A DNA stretch of 64,000 nucleotides from the NCBI RefSeq assembly GCF_037083825.1, contig NZ_JBAPLU010000009.1, positions 1 through 64,000 on the forward strand, given 5' to 3'. A program made the position numbers and the translations under genes. The notes below the pieces were generated by a model that was not told the DNA's origin, did no database searches, and worked only from the letters and a program-made list of their open reading frames with translations. How positions within the stretch are numbered: position 1 is the stretch's first letter; each line of letters opens with the position of its first letter. Below, in pieces: positions 9,211-18,104 of this stretch. Origin of the DNA: Klenkia sesuvii (lineage in GTDB: Bacteria > Actinomycetota > Actinomycetes > Mycobacteriales > Geodermatophilaceae).

Positions 9211-10629
9211 GTGCAGACCACCCCAGCCCAGGTGATGGACGGGGACCTGCCGTCGGGCCGGGTGGGCATGCGCGCCCGGGCCACGGCCGCTGCCGTCGCC
9301 GTGGTGGCCGTCGCTCTGGCGTTGGCGGCCGCGGTCCTCGTCGTGCTGGTGGGCCGCACCGTGCAGGACACCGTGACGGCATCGGCGAGCACGCGGGTGC
9401 AGGAGGTGGCCGCCGACCTCCGGCTGAACGGTTCGGGGAGCCTGCAGATCAGCGGCTCCGAGGACGGTGCGATGGTGCAGGTCCTCCGCGGGGACACGGT
9501 GGTGGCCGCCAGCACCGACCTGGCCGGGGTGCCGGCCCTGACCGGTCTGACCCCCGGCCCCGGGCAGCAGGAGTCGGGGCAGGTGGACGGCGCCGTGGTC
9601 GGCGAGCCCGGCGACACCTTCCGCCTCGTCGTGCTCGGGGTACCCAGCAGCAGCGGGGCGGACCGGGTGGTCGCCGTGCAGTCGCTGGCCGTCGCGGAGA
9701 ACGCGCAGGCCCTGGTGGCCCGGCTGGCCGCGGTGGGGGTGCCGGTGCTGCTGGTCGTCGTCGCGCTGGCCACCTGGTGGTCGGTGGGCCGGGCACTGCG
9801 GCCGGTGGAGGTCATCCGGGCCCGGACCGCTCGGATCGGGGCCGCGGACCTGTCCGCTCGTGTGCCCCAGCCGCGGACCCGGGACGAGATCGCCGCGCTG
9901 GCCACGACGATGAACGCGATGCTGGCACGCCTGGAGACGTCGGTGGCCCGGCAGCGTGCGTTCGTCTCCGACGCCGGCCACGAGCTGCGCAGCCCGATCG
10001 CGACCATCCGTACCCAGACCGAGGTCGCCCGCCGGGTCGGCCCACCCGATCCGATGCACGACCTCGTCCTGGGCGAGGTCGCGCGGTTGGAACGGTTGGT
10101 GAGCGACATGCTGACCCTGGCCAGTGCCGACGAGGGGCATCACCGGGTGGGCCGGCGGCAGGACGTCGACCTCGACGACCTCCTCGCTGCCGAGCGTTCC
10201 CGGCTGCGGGCGCGACCGGACCTCGTCGTGACCGGCGACCTGGCAGCCGCTCGCGCCTGGGGCGACCCGGCGGCCCTGGCCCGGGTGGTGCGCAACGCCG
10301 TGGACAACGCGGTCCGGCACAGCCGGGGCCGGCTGCACCTGACGAGCGGGCCAGCCGTCGACGGGCCGGCCTGCGGTGCGTGGCTGGCCGTCGAGGACGA
10401 CGGACCCGGGGTGGCCGCAGCGGACCGCGAACGGGTGTTCGGCCGGTTCGTCCGGCTCGACGAGGCCCGGGCCCGCGGCGACGGGGGATCAGGGCTCGGG
10501 TTGGCCATCGTCCAGGAGATCGTGCTGGCGCACGGCGGGCACGTGGAGTTCACCGACCCGGGCGCGCTCCCCGGCGCTCGGCTGCTCGTCCGGCTGCCTG
10601 CTCATCCACCGGAGGCCTCGAACAGGTAG
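9211..10629 (+). CDS. Sensor histidine kinase (OmpR-system type)
   Basis: 472-residue membrane kinase. Span 1 is at about residues 24-48, followed by an extracytoplasmic sensor of about 130 residues. Span 2 (VLLVVVALATWW) leads into a HAMP domain (VGRALRPVEVIRARTARIGA). The H-box FVSDAGHELRSP has the phospho-acceptor His257. The N-box (RNAVDNAVRHS), G1 (VEDDGPGVA) and G2 (GSGLGLAIV) are intact. The GTG at 9211 is used. Its 3' end overlaps the 3' end of the convergent response-regulator gene by 28 bp, so kinase and regulator are neighbours but not in one operon. Confidence 0.85.
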   Translation: MQTTPAQVMDGDLPSGRVGMRARATAAAVAVVAVALALAAAVLVVLVGRTVQDTVTASASTRVQEVAADLRLNGSGSLQISGSEDGAMVQVLRGDTVVAASTDLAGVPALTGLTPGPGQQESGQVDGAVVGEPGDTFRLVVLGVPSSSGADRVVAVQSLAVAENAQALVARLAAVGVPVLLVVVALATWWSVGRALRPVEVIRARTARIGAADLSARVPQPRTRDEIAALATTMNAMLARLETSVARQRAFVSDAGHELRSPIATIRTQTEVARRVGPPDPMHDLVLGEVARLERLVSDMLTLASADEGHHRVGRRQDVDLDDLLAAERSRLRARPDLVVTGDLAAARAWGDPAALARVVRNAVDNAVRHSRGRLHLTSGPAVDGPACGAWLAVEDDGPGVAAADRERVFGRFVRLDEARARGDGGSGLGLAIVQEIVLAHGGHVEFTDPGALPGARLLVRLPAHPPEASNR

Positions 10630-11282
10630 CCCACACCGCGGACGGTGCGGATGCTGGTCCGGCCGAAAGGCACGTCGATCTTGCGGCGCAGGTAGCCCAC
10701 GTAGATCTCGACGTTGTTGACGTCCCCGTCGAAGGCGTCGTCCCAGACCTCCTGCAGGATCGTCAGCTTGCTCAGCGCCGTGTCCGGCCGCTCCATCAGG
10801 TAGGCGAGGAGCGCGAACTCGCGAGGGGTGAGCGCGATCTCGGTGGTGCCTCGGCTCACCCGGTGCCGGGTGGGGTCCAGGACGAGGTCCCCGGCACGCA
10901 GGACGGGGGACGGGCCGGTGCGGGCCCGCCGGGCCAGTGCCCGCAGGCGGGCGGTGAGCAGGAGGAAGGAGAAGGGTTTGGTGAGGTAGTCGTCCGCGCC
11001 CAGGTCGAAGGCGTCGGCCTGGTCGTACTCGCCGTCCTTCGCGCTGAGCATCATCACCGGGGTGGTGACCCCGGAGTCGCGCAGCTCCTCCAGCACCCGG
11101 TAGCCGTGCAGTCCCGGCAGCATGATGTCCAACACCACCACGTCGTAGCCGCCCTCCTGTGCGGCGTCCCGCCCGCTGATCCCGTCGTGGGCGAGATCGA
11201 CGGAGTGACCCTCGGCACGCAGCCCCCGGGCGATGGCGTGGGCGAGGCCGACCTCGTCGTCGACCAGCAGCACCTTCACCAC
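10602..11282 (-). CDS. OmpR/PhoB-family response regulator
   Basis: 226 residues: receiver domain (VKVLLVDDEVGLAHAIARGL with the acidic pair, phospho-acceptor Asp in VVVLDIMLPG, Lys in YLTKPF) and a C-terminal winged helix (ITLTPREF-type segment ALTPREFALLAYLMERPDTA, then VEIYVGYLRRKID and IRTVRGVGYLF). It is the likely partner of the convergent kinase at 9211 and could control the PepSY gene. GGCGGAG lies just upstream of the GTG start; the next codon is also GTG. Confidence 0.86.
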   Translation of the reverse strand: MVKVLLVDDEVGLAHAIARGLRAEGHSVDLAHDGISGRDAAQEGGYDVVVLDIMLPGLHGYRVLEELRDSGVTTPVMMLSAKDGEYDQADAFDLGADDYLTKPFSFLLLTARLRALARRARTGPSPVLRAGDLVLDPTRHRVSRGTTEIALTPREFALLAYLMERPDTALSKLTILQEVWDDAFDGDVNNVEIYVGYLRRKIDVPFGRTSIRTVRGVGYLFEASGG

Positions 11283-11310
11283 TCCGCCCGGGGGCCGTCG
11301 GCGGGTCGAC

Positions 11311-12108
11311 TCAACGCAGCGCGTCCGCCTCGACCGGGGGCAGCTGGTCGCGCTTGCTGACCGCCAGGTAGGCCACGACGGCGACGATGGTGGCCAGGAA
11401 CAGCACGCTGGTCAGCGTCGTCCCCAGGCCGAGGCCGCCGTCGATCTTGTCCTGGGAGAACCCGTCACCCAGCGAGGCGCCCAGCGGGCGGGTGAGGACG
11501 TAGGCGATCCAGAACGTCAGGACCGCGTTGGCCTTGAAGACCAGGTGGCTGGCCGCGACGGCACCGATGAGCGCGGCGAACAGCAGCGCCGAGAGCCAGT
11601 AGCCCGCACCCAGCCGCTCGGCCGTCAGGTCACCAGCGGCGGTGCCCAGGGCGAAGGTGAACAGGATCGCCAGCCAGTAGAAGGCCTCCCGGCGGCGGGT
11701 GACGATGGAGTGGATCGACAGCGTCCGCTCGGCGGCGTACCAGCCGGCGAAGGTGAGGCCCAGGGCGACGGCGAACACCGCGGTGGTCGCCTCCAGCGGC
11801 ACGCCCAGGTTGTCCGTCAGGTTGTCGGTGATCAGCGTGCCCACGACGCTGATCAGCACCACGGTCGCCCAGTACAGCGGGGGGATGTAGCGGCGGGCGC
11901 GGAACTGGAGGCCGAGGACGACGAGGAAGCCCGCGCCGATGACCAGGGTGGTGTTGGTGAGGCCGAACCCGAGGGTGTCGTTGAGGTAGTCCGCGGCGGT
12001 CTCCCCGACCGTCGTGGCCAAGATCTTGATGACCCAGAACCAGATGGTGACCTCGGGGACCTTGTTCAGCAGCGCGCGCCCCGTCGAGGGGGCCAGGGGT
12101 GTGGTCAT
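11311..12108 (-). CDS. COG4705 multi-span membrane protein (copy 1)
   Basis: 265 residues, about 7-8 membrane spans. The N-terminal NKVPEVTIWFWVIKILATTV-GETAAD segment and the later SIHSIVTRRREAFYWLAILF and FWIAYVLTRPLGASLGD segments are the signatures of the uncharacterised COG4705 family. They occur as tandem half-repeats. The function is unknown. A second, more divergent copy lies at 23226. Both follow the same TTCAGG direct-repeat box, which links them to the two-component regulon in this region. The box ends 22 bp upstream of this ATG, with a GACGCT element between. Confidence 0.75.
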   Translation of the reverse strand: MTTPLAPSTGRALLNKVPEVTIWFWVIKILATTVGETAADYLNDTLGFGLTNTTLVIGAGFLVVLGLQFRARRYIPPLYWATVVLISVVGTLITDNLTDNLGVPLEATTAVFAVALGLTFAGWYAAERTLSIHSIVTRRREAFYWLAILFTFALGTAAGDLTAERLGAGYWLSALLFAALIGAVAASHLVFKANAVLTFWIAYVLTRPLGASLGDGFSQDKIDGGLGLGTTLTSVLFLATIVAVVAYLAVSKRDQLPPVEADALR

Positions 12109-12130
12109 GGCGGCAGCGTCGGGGAACGCG

Positions 12131-12147
12131 TCTGCACACGACCTGAA
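12131..12147 (-). promoter_or_regulatory. TTCAGG direct-repeat box upstream of COG4705 copy 1
   Basis: The minus strand reads TTCAGGTCGTGTGCAGA: half-sites TTCAGG and TGCAGA 11 bp apart. Then come 10 bp, GACGCT and GCCGCC-ATG. The layout matches the boxes at 14236 and 14946. The site also lies 41 bp upstream of the divergent response-regulator start. Confidence 0.6.
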
Positions 12148-12188
12148 CGGTTCACCGGTCGTGCGCTCCGGTCACGCATGATGGCCCG

Positions 12189-12881
12189 GTGAGCGAACTG
12201 CAGCCGCGCGTGCTGGTCGTCGAAGACGACCACGGCCTGCGCGACGTGCTGGCCCGCGGGCTGCGCGAGAACGACTTCACCGTGGTCACCGCCCGGGACG
12301 GCGCGGGCGCGCTGGGTGCGGTGCGCGACGCAGACGGGGACACCGGGGACGGCTTCGACGCCGTCGTGCTGGACATCGGGCTGCCGGATTCCGACGGCCG
12401 CGACGTCTGCCAGGCGCTGCGCGCACAGGGGCTGACCGCGCCGGTCCTGTTCCTGACCGCGCGGGACCAGCTGCACGACGTGCTGTCCGGGTTCGCGGCC
12501 GGCGGAGACGACTACCTGGCCAAGCCCTTCCACCTCAGCGAGCTGCTGGCTCGCCTACGCGTTGCCCTGCGGCGCTCCGCTGCCGCACGCCCGGTGAGTG
12601 CGGGACTGACCCTGGACCCGACCACCCATGCCCTGGCCGGCCCGGCCGGGGCCCAGCGGCTGACCCCGACGGAGTTCCGGGTGCTGGCCGCCCTGATGGC
12701 CCGGCCGGGCGAAGTGGTCCGCCGGCGGGACCTGCTGGCCGCCGGCTGGCCCGACGGCGCCCAGGTCGCCGACAACACCCTCGACCAGTACGTCGCCCGG
12801 CTGCGTCGCAAGGTCGACGCCGCCGGCGACCCGGGCCGGTCGATCGGCACCGCGCACGGCGTCGGATACACGTTCACGTGA
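12189..12881 (+). CDS. OmpR-family response regulator
   Basis: 230 residues: receiver domain (VLVVEDDHGLRDVLARGLRE, phospho-acceptor Asp in AVVLDIGLPDSDG, Lys in YLAKPF) and winged helix (RLTPTEFRVLAALMARPGEV, NTLDQYVARLRRKV, GVGYTF). The GTG start is followed by a kinase gene in GTGA overlap, so this is a true operon pair. Given the boxes at 12131, 14236, 14946 and 23110, this is the best candidate for the factor that binds TTCAGG repeats. OmpR-type regulators bind such head-to-tail half-sites one helical turn apart. Confidence 0.86.
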   Translation: MSELQPRVLVVEDDHGLRDVLARGLRENDFTVVTARDGAGALGAVRDADGDTGDGFDAVVLDIGLPDSDGRDVCQALRAQGLTAPVLFLTARDQLHDVLSGFAAGGDDYLAKPFHLSELLARLRVALRRSAAARPVSAGLTLDPTTHALAGPAGAQRLTPTEFRVLAALMARPGEVVRRRDLLAAGWPDGAQVADNTLDQYVARLRRKVDAAGDPGRSIGTAHGVGYTFT

Positions 12882-14215
12882 GGGCCCGGGCGGCGCGGAC
12901 CAGCCTGCGCAGCCGGCTGTCCTGGTCGGCCACCGTGGTCGTGGCCCTGTGGGTGCTGCTGCTGGCGGTGGGCGCCAACGAGCTCCTCGCCCGGGTTCTG
13001 GCGGGCCAGGCCGACGACGTCCTGCAGGCCCGCGCCGAGGCGGTGGCCCAGACCGTCGACGTGGCCGCCGACGGCACGGTCACGGTGCTCGACGGCCGCG
13101 ACGACCAGGCCCTGGACGTCGGGACCTGGATCATCGACGGCGCCGGCCGGATCGTGGAGACCCCGTCCGGCAGCACCGCCGCACTGGACCGCCAGGCCGT
13201 CGACCTCGCCGCGCAGGGCGCCAGGACCGTCGACCTCGGGGACGACCTACGACTGCGGGCCCTGCCGATCACCGACGGCGGACAGCAGGTGGCCGCTGTG
13301 GTCACCAGCACCTCCCTGTCGCCCTACCGGCAGGTCGAGCGGACTGCGCTGCTGGGCAGCGTCGGGGTCGCGCTGCTGCTGGTCGTCGTCGTGCACCTGG
13401 TCCTGCGCGCCAACGTCACCCGCGCGCTGCGCCCGGTGCAGGACATGACCACCCAGGCCGGCCGGTGGAGCGCCGACGACACCGACCTACGGTTCGGCGA
13501 CGACCCGCGCCCGGCCGAGCTCGCCGAGCTGGCCGGCACCCTGGACCAGCTGCTGGACCGGCAAGCGTCCGTCCTCCGTCACGAACAGCGCTTCACCGAG
13601 GAGCTCTCCCACGAGCTGCGTACACCCCTGGCCCGGGTGCAGGCCGAGATCGACCTGTTGCGCGCTCAGCCGCGGGACGCGCGCGCACTGGCTGACGCCC
13701 ACGCCGCCATCGACCGGTCCACCCGCGCGATGGCGTCGATCCTGGAGACGATGCTCAGCGCGGCGCGGAGCGCCGAGGCGGTGACCCCGGGCCGGACCCG
13801 GCTGGTCGACGCGCTGGTGGTCCTGGCCGACCCCGACGCCCAGGACGTGCGGGTTCCCGTCACCATCGTGGGCGATCCCGACCTCGTCGTCGGGGTGGAC
13901 GCCGACGTCCTCGTCCGGGCCTTGTCCCCGGTGGTCGACAACGCCGTCCGCTTCGCCACCAGCCACGTGCGCATTCAGGCCGGAGCCAGCTCCGGGCACC
14001 TGGTCGTCACGGTGCTCGACGACGGCCCGGGGATGACCGAGCAGTCCGCCAACCGGGCCTTCGACCCCGGGTACCGCGGCGACCCGGACGACGGGCACAC
14101 CGGCGCAGGACTGGGCCTGGCACTGACCCGGCGGCTGGTGCTGGCCGCCGGTGGGTCGGTGACGGCGGTGGCCGGCGACCACGGCCGCATCGAGATCGTC
14201 CTGCCGCGCGGGTGA
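12878..14215 (+). CDS. Sensor histidine kinase
   Basis: 445 residues. Span 1 (about 18-40), periplasmic-type sensor (about 40-155), span 2 (VGVALLLVVVVHLVL) and HAMP domain. H-box RFTEELSHELRTPLARVQ carries phospho-acceptor His245. N-box (VVDNAVRFA), G1 (LDDGPGM) and G2 (GAGLGLALT) follow. It is coupled to the upstream response regulator by a GTGA overlap. Downstream lie DedA and a GT39 glycosyltransferase, each behind its own TTCAGG box, which suggests the pair senses an envelope or membrane-lipid signal. Confidence 0.86.
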   Translation: MRARAARTSLRSRLSWSATVVVALWVLLLAVGANELLARVLAGQADDVLQARAEAVAQTVDVAADGTVTVLDGRDDQALDVGTWIIDGAGRIVETPSGSTAALDRQAVDLAAQGARTVDLGDDLRLRALPITDGGQQVAAVVTSTSLSPYRQVERTALLGSVGVALLLVVVVHLVLRANVTRALRPVQDMTTQAGRWSADDTDLRFGDDPRPAELAELAGTLDQLLDRQASVLRHEQRFTEELSHELRTPLARVQAEIDLLRAQPRDARALADAHAAIDRSTRAMASILETMLSAARSAEAVTPGRTRLVDALVVLADPDAQDVRVPVTIVGDPDLVVGVDADVLVRALSPVVDNAVRFATSHVRIQAGASSGHLVVTVLDDGPGMTEQSANRAFDPGYRGDPDDGHTGAGLGLALTRRLVLAAGGSVTAVAGDHGRIEIVLPRG

Positions 14216-14235
14216 GACCCGGAGCACCGGCCACG

Positions 14236-14252
14236 TTCAGGCGTTGTACAGG
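14236..14252 (+). promoter_or_regulatory. TTCAGG direct-repeat box upstream of DedA
   Basis: TTCAGGCGTTGTACAGG: half-sites TTCAGG and TACAGG with an 11-bp period. Ten bases later comes GACGGT, and ATG follows 7 bases after that. The architecture is the same as at 12131 and 14946. Confidence 0.62.
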
Positions 14253-14275
14253 CTCGGTGTCCGACGGTGGTCGGC

Positions 14276-14884
14276 ATGGGCGGCTTCCTGGATCCGACGA
14301 ACCTCATCAACACCTTCGGCCTCATCGGCATCATGGCCATCCTGTTCGCCGAGACCGGTCTGCTGGTCGGGTTCTTCCTGCCGGGTGACTCCCTGCTCTT
14401 CACCGCCGGACTACTCGCCGCCGGCGGGCTGATCGCCCCGTTGTGGGTGCTGCTGGTCCTGCTCCCGCTGGCCGCCACAGCCGGGAACCTGGTCGGCTAC
14501 TGGATCGGCCGCACCGCCGGTCCTGCTGTCTTCAACCGCCCCGACAGTCGCCTGTTCAAGGCCGAGTACGTGGCGCGGTCCCAGGCCTTCTTCGACCGCA
14601 ACGGCGCCCGGACGATCCTGCTCGCCCGGTTCGTGCCCATCGTCCGCACCTTCGCCACCGTCATGGCCGGGGCATCCCGGATGGACCTGCGCCGCTACGC
14701 CATCTACTCCGTCATCGGTGGCATCGCCTGGGCCGCCGGCGTCACCCTGCTGGGCTTCTGGCTCGGGCAGGTCGCCGTCGTGCGCGACCACGTCGAGCTC
14801 TTCGTCCTCGGCATCGTCGCCCTGTCCCTGGTCCCCGTCGCCGTCGAGGCCCTCCGGGCCCGTCGCTCGCGCCCGACGGCCTGA
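14276..14884 (+). CDS. DedA-family membrane protein
   Basis: 202 residues, 5-6 spans. GFFLPGDSLLFTAGLLAAGG and the RSQAFFDRNGARTILLARFV-PIVRT segment are the DedA signatures: re-entrant loop with acidic residue, and the conserved Arg of the F-x-R-x-x-P-x-x-R motif. DedA proteins are implicated in flipping undecaprenyl phosphate or phospholipids. The ATG at 14276 is preferred over the GTG at 14267 because it gives the same box-to-start distance (23 bp) as the sister promoters (21-22 bp) and the usual short N-terminus. Confidence 0.85.
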   Translation: MGGFLDPTNLINTFGLIGIMAILFAETGLLVGFFLPGDSLLFTAGLLAAGGLIAPLWVLLVLLPLAATAGNLVGYWIGRTAGPAVFNRPDSRLFKAEYVARSQAFFDRNGARTILLARFVPIVRTFATVMAGASRMDLRRYAIYSVIGGIAWAAGVTLLGFWLGQVAVVRDHVELFVLGIVALSLVPVAVEALRARRSRPTA

Positions 14885-14945
14885 GCAACAGCGCGCCAGC
14901 CCCCCGGCCGCCCGGCCCGACCGCCGGTCAGCACCACGACAGACG

Positions 14946-14962
14946 TTCAGGTCGTCGTCAGG
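14946..14962 (+). promoter_or_regulatory. TTCAGG direct-repeat box upstream of GT39
   Basis: TTCAGGTCGTCGTCAGG: half-sites TTCAGG and GTCAGG, 11-bp period. It is followed after 10 bp by GACGGT and, 5 bases later, by the ATG at 14984. Confidence 0.65.
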
Positions 14963-14983
14963 TGCCCGGGGCGACGGTGAGCC

Positions 14984-16846
14984 ATGACCACCGCCGCTCC
15001 CCCGGTCCCGGCCGGCACAGCTGCACCCCCGGCCGCGACGAGCACGGGCCCTGCAGAGCGCTGGTTCCTTCCCGCCCTGCTCGCTCTGCTGGTCGGCTCC
15101 GGCTTCCTGTACACCGTCGGAGCCGCCCGCTCGGGCTGGGCGAACGCCTACTACGCGGCCGCCACCCAGGCAGGCGCGCTGGACTGGCACGCCTACCTCT
15201 TCGGTTCCTTGGACCCCTCGGGCGGCATCACCATCGACAAGCCTCCGGCCGCGATCTGGCTGACCGCCCTGTCGGCCCGGGTGTTCGGGCTGTCACCGGA
15301 TTCGGTGCTGTGGCCCCAGGCGGCCTGCGCAGTGGCCGCGATCGCGTTGCTGGTCGCCACCGTGCGCCGTCATGCCGGGGACGTGGCGGGTCTGGTCGCC
15401 GGGGCCGTGCTCGCCGTGACCCCGGTCGTGACGCTGCTCGCCCGCTACGACAACCCCGACGCACTGATGGTGCTGCTCCTGGTCGGGGCCGCCTACGCGG
15501 TCACCAGGGCCGTGGACCGCACGCAGGGCGGTGGCGTGTGGGTGGTCGCGGCCGGCGCACTGGTCGGCCTTGCCTTCCTGACCAAACTGGGCCAAGCCCT
15601 CCTCGTGGTCCCCGCCCTGGCGGTGACCGTCCTCGTCGCCGCACCCGGCCCACTCCGTCGACGCCTCGGCCGGCTGGCCGCCGGCGGTGCAGCGATGGTG
15701 GTGAGCGCAGGCTGGTGGGTCCTCCTGGTCGAAGCGACCCCGGCCGGTGAGCGGCCCTACATCGGCGGATCGAACGACAACAGCGTCGTGGGACTGGCGC
15801 TGGGGTACGACGGGCTGGCGCGGGTCACCGGCACCGCCGGGCACGTGGGCAACGCGCACTGGGGTCGGTTGTTCGGCAGCGGTGGGGACCAGGCCGGGTG
15901 GCTGCTGCCGGCGGCGCTCCTGCTCCTCGGCGTGACCCCGGTGCTGATCCGCCGGCTCCCACGCACGGACCCCGCCAGGGCCGGTCTGCTGCTGTGGGGC
16001 AGCTGGCTGGTCGTGGTCGGCCTCGTGCTCAGCGGCCTGCGGGGCATCTCGCACAGCTACTACAGCGTGCAGATCGCCCCGGCGATCGCGGCGCTCTGCG
16101 CGGTGGCCGGGACCAGGCTCTGGCACCTGCGCACCCAGAAGTCCTGGGCTGGGCCCGTGCTGGCGACGGTGGTGGGCCTGTCGGCCGTGTGGGCGACCGG
16201 GCTGCTCCTGCGCGGCCTCGCCTGGCCCGCGGCGGTCATCCCGGTGGTCCTCGCTGGTGCCGGGCTGGGTGGCATCCACCTCGTGCGGTCGACCTCCCCC
16301 GGATCCAGCCCGCTGTCCCGGACCGCCCGGGCATGCATGGTCGCCGGCGTACTGGTCAGCATGCTGGCCGGGCCCACCGCCTGGTCCGTCGCCACCGCTC
16401 TGGCCGTCCACCAGGGTTCTGGGCCGGTAGCCGGACCAGGGACGACCAGCTTCTCGGCCAATCCAGGCTTCCGCCCAGGCAGTCCGGTGCCGCTCGAGGT
16501 CACCGAGCTGGTCCACCGGGGTGCACCCGGTCACCGGTGGGCGGCAGGCGTTCCCGGACGCCGTGCCGCCGACCTGCAGCTGGCCACGGGAGACCCCGTC
16601 CTCGAACTCGGCGGCTACACCGGTCACGACCCCTCGCCCACCCTCGAGCAGTTCCAGCGGTGGGTGCTGGACGGGGACATCCGCTACCTCGTGGTCGCAT
16701 CCGGCTCCACTCCTGCCTCACCCGGGAGCACTCTGAGCTCGATCGAGGACTGGGCGGGACAGCACTTCCCCGTCCACCACTACTCCGGGTGGGACGTCCT
16801 GGACCTGTCGGTCTCGCCGTCCGGCGCCTCCGGGAACCCAGGATGA
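14984..16846 (+). CDS. Glycosyltransferase family 39 (ArnT/PMT-like) membrane protein
   Basis: 620 residues with about 11-13 spans. The first extracytoplasmic loop WANAYYAAATQAGALDWHAY, then GSLDPSGGITIDKPPAAIWL, is typical of actinobacterial ArnT/YkcB-like transferases, which move a sugar from a polyprenyl-phosphate carrier to an acceptor outside the membrane. A 150-residue soluble C-terminal domain follows. The acceptor is unknown. Expression is probably set by the TTCAGG box 21 bp upstream. The next gene starts inside its stop codon (ATGA). Confidence 0.82.
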   Translation: MTTAAPPVPAGTAAPPAATSTGPAERWFLPALLALLVGSGFLYTVGAARSGWANAYYAAATQAGALDWHAYLFGSLDPSGGITIDKPPAAIWLTALSARVFGLSPDSVLWPQAACAVAAIALLVATVRRHAGDVAGLVAGAVLAVTPVVTLLARYDNPDALMVLLLVGAAYAVTRAVDRTQGGGVWVVAAGALVGLAFLTKLGQALLVVPALAVTVLVAAPGPLRRRLGRLAAGGAAMVVSAGWWVLLVEATPAGERPYIGGSNDNSVVGLALGYDGLARVTGTAGHVGNAHWGRLFGSGGDQAGWLLPAALLLLGVTPVLIRRLPRTDPARAGLLLWGSWLVVVGLVLSGLRGISHSYYSVQIAPAIAALCAVAGTRLWHLRTQKSWAGPVLATVVGLSAVWATGLLLRGLAWPAAVIPVVLAGAGLGGIHLVRSTSPGSSPLSRTARACMVAGVLVSMLAGPTAWSVATALAVHQGSGPVAGPGTTSFSANPGFRPGSPVPLEVTELVHRGAPGHRWAAGVPGRRAADLQLATGDPVLELGGYTGHDPSPTLEQFQRWVLDGDIRYLVVASGSTPASPGSTLSSIEDWAGQHFPVHHYSGWDVLDLSVSPSGASGNPG

Positions 16847-17442
16847 GCGGCCGGGGGCGGTCGGGCATCGGGGTGCGGTGGGTGCGTCGAGCACTGCTGG
16901 GCAGGGGACCGCTCAAGCGCAGAGTCGACCACGTGGAGACCGGGTTGCGGCTCCTGGCGGTCGTCGCCGTCATCTCAGCGGTCGCCCTGGGCACCGTGCT
17001 CGGGGCGTACGTCGCTGCCCGGGCCAGCGGGGTGCAGCAGGTGCAGGACAGGGCCACCACGTTCGTCGCCGCCCACGTCGACACCCCGCCGACATGGGTG
17101 CCGACCGGTCTCCTCTCCCGCTCCCCCTACGCGCGCGCGACCTGGTCGGACCCGGCGCACCCCCACCAGCTCAGGCACGAGCTCGTCCCGGTCCCGCCAA
17201 CAGCCCACGAAGGCGCAACCGTCCCACTACGGGTCTCGACGGTCACCGGCGGCCCCCCGTCGGACACCGGAGCGAGCCCCGCCGTTCTCGGTCTCGGCGC
17301 CGGGCTGGCCACGGGATTCCTTCTCCTCATCCCCGTCGGCGCCCTGTCCTGGGCCTCTCGGTCGTGGTTGGGACGCATCCGGGCTCGAGCCTGGGACACC
17401 GAGTGTGCCCGGGTCGGACCGGAGTGGCGTGCACACAGATGA
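16843..17442 (+). CDS. Rv1733c-family membrane protein
   Basis: 199 residues, two membrane spans (about 40-62 and 150-172) around an extracytoplasmic loop. The N-terminal LGRGPLKRRVDHVETGLRLL segment and the two-span layout match the Rv1733c family of dormancy-associated mycobacterial membrane proteins, whose function is unknown. A relative lies at 43298 and a fragment at 33251. This copy is translationally coupled to the GT39 gene and has no GGGNCC-NN-GGTCCC box, so here it probably follows the TTCAGG regulon. Confidence 0.7.
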   Translation: MSGRGRSGIGVRWVRRALLGRGPLKRRVDHVETGLRLLAVVAVISAVALGTVLGAYVAARASGVQQVQDRATTFVAAHVDTPPTWVPTGLLSRSPYARATWSDPAHPHQLRHELVPVPPTAHEGATVPLRVSTVTGGPPSDTGASPAVLGLGAGLATGFLLLIPVGALSWASRSWLGRIRARAWDTECARVGPEWRAHR

Positions 17443-17470
17443 GCACGACGCAGGCGGTGACAGCGCCCCG

Positions 17471-17662
17471 ATGCAGGTACTCGAAGACCTCGTGATGACC
17501 TCGCTCGCCTTCCTCGCCGAGGTGGGAGGTGTCGTGGCCCTCGCGCTGGTGCTCGGACGGGCATGGCGGAACGACGTCCCACGAGAGTTGGGCCGCGGGG
17601 ACCTGGGAGGTCGCGACCGCGGCGAGGACCCCGTCGACGACGTCCACGAGGGCCCTACCTGA
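17471..17662 (+). CDS. Small single-span membrane protein, unknown
   Basis: 63 residues with one hydrophobic segment (MTSLAFLAEVGGVVALALVL, about 9-29) and a charged tail rich in Asp, Arg and Gly. Third codon positions are GC-rich, as in real genes here. It starts 29 bp after the Rv1733c-type gene and may belong to its operon. No ribosome-binding site is convincing and no family is recognised. Confidence 0.4.
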   Translation: MQVLEDLVMTSLAFLAEVGGVVALALVLGRAWRNDVPRELGRGDLGGRDRGEDPVDDVHEGPT

Positions 17663-17722
17663 GTCAGGCAGCACGGTGGGCTGGTACGCCGCGGCCGATC
17701 TCGTCGTCGTGCCGTTTGGTGC

Positions 17723-18001
17723 TCACTCCGGTGCGGGATGTCCGATCAAGCGCTGCACCCAGGCGTGCCCGCTCCCGACCAGATCGTCGGTGGTGCGCAG
17801 GACAGCGAGCGCCACGTCCGGGTTGGCCTGGGCCACCGGCCCGAGAACGGCCATCACCAGACGCCACCCCCAGTCGCCCGTGACCGGCGAGTCGACCAGG
17901 ACGGCCGTACCGCCCGGCGCCGACGTGGAGATGGGCGCGGCCACGTGCAGGGCTGGAGGGGCCGGTGCGGGAGGCGCAACCTGGGCGAGTGCTGCGGACA
18001 T
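17723..18001 (-). CDS. Small hypothetical protein
   Basis: 92 residues beginning with a Pro/Ala-rich stretch, then GTAVLVDSPVTGDWGWRLVM and a helical VLGPVAQANPDVALAVLRTT segment. No known family. A strong ribosome-binding site (GGGGGAAGAGGA, 7 bases from ATG) supports translation. It lies downstream of the kinase at 18105 in the same direction, about 100 bp away, and may be co-transcribed. Confidence 0.55.
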   Translation of the reverse strand: MSAALAQVAPPAPAPPALHVAAPISTSAPGGTAVLVDSPVTGDWGWRLVMAVLGPVAQANPDVALAVLRTTDDLVGSGHAWVQRLIGHPAPE

Positions 18002-18104
18002 GTGCCGATCCTCTTCCCCCGCAGGTCAGCGCCCGGCCAGCGCGACACCTCCGCAGGGAAAACCTTTTGACGACCAGCCGGGTCAGGAGCGCCCGAGTGG
18101 GCGC

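Noticed and set aside
11630..12139. Minus-strand frame overlapping COG4705 copy 1
   Set aside because: His/Arg/Pro-rich shadow; the 265-codon frame has clear membrane spans and family motifs.
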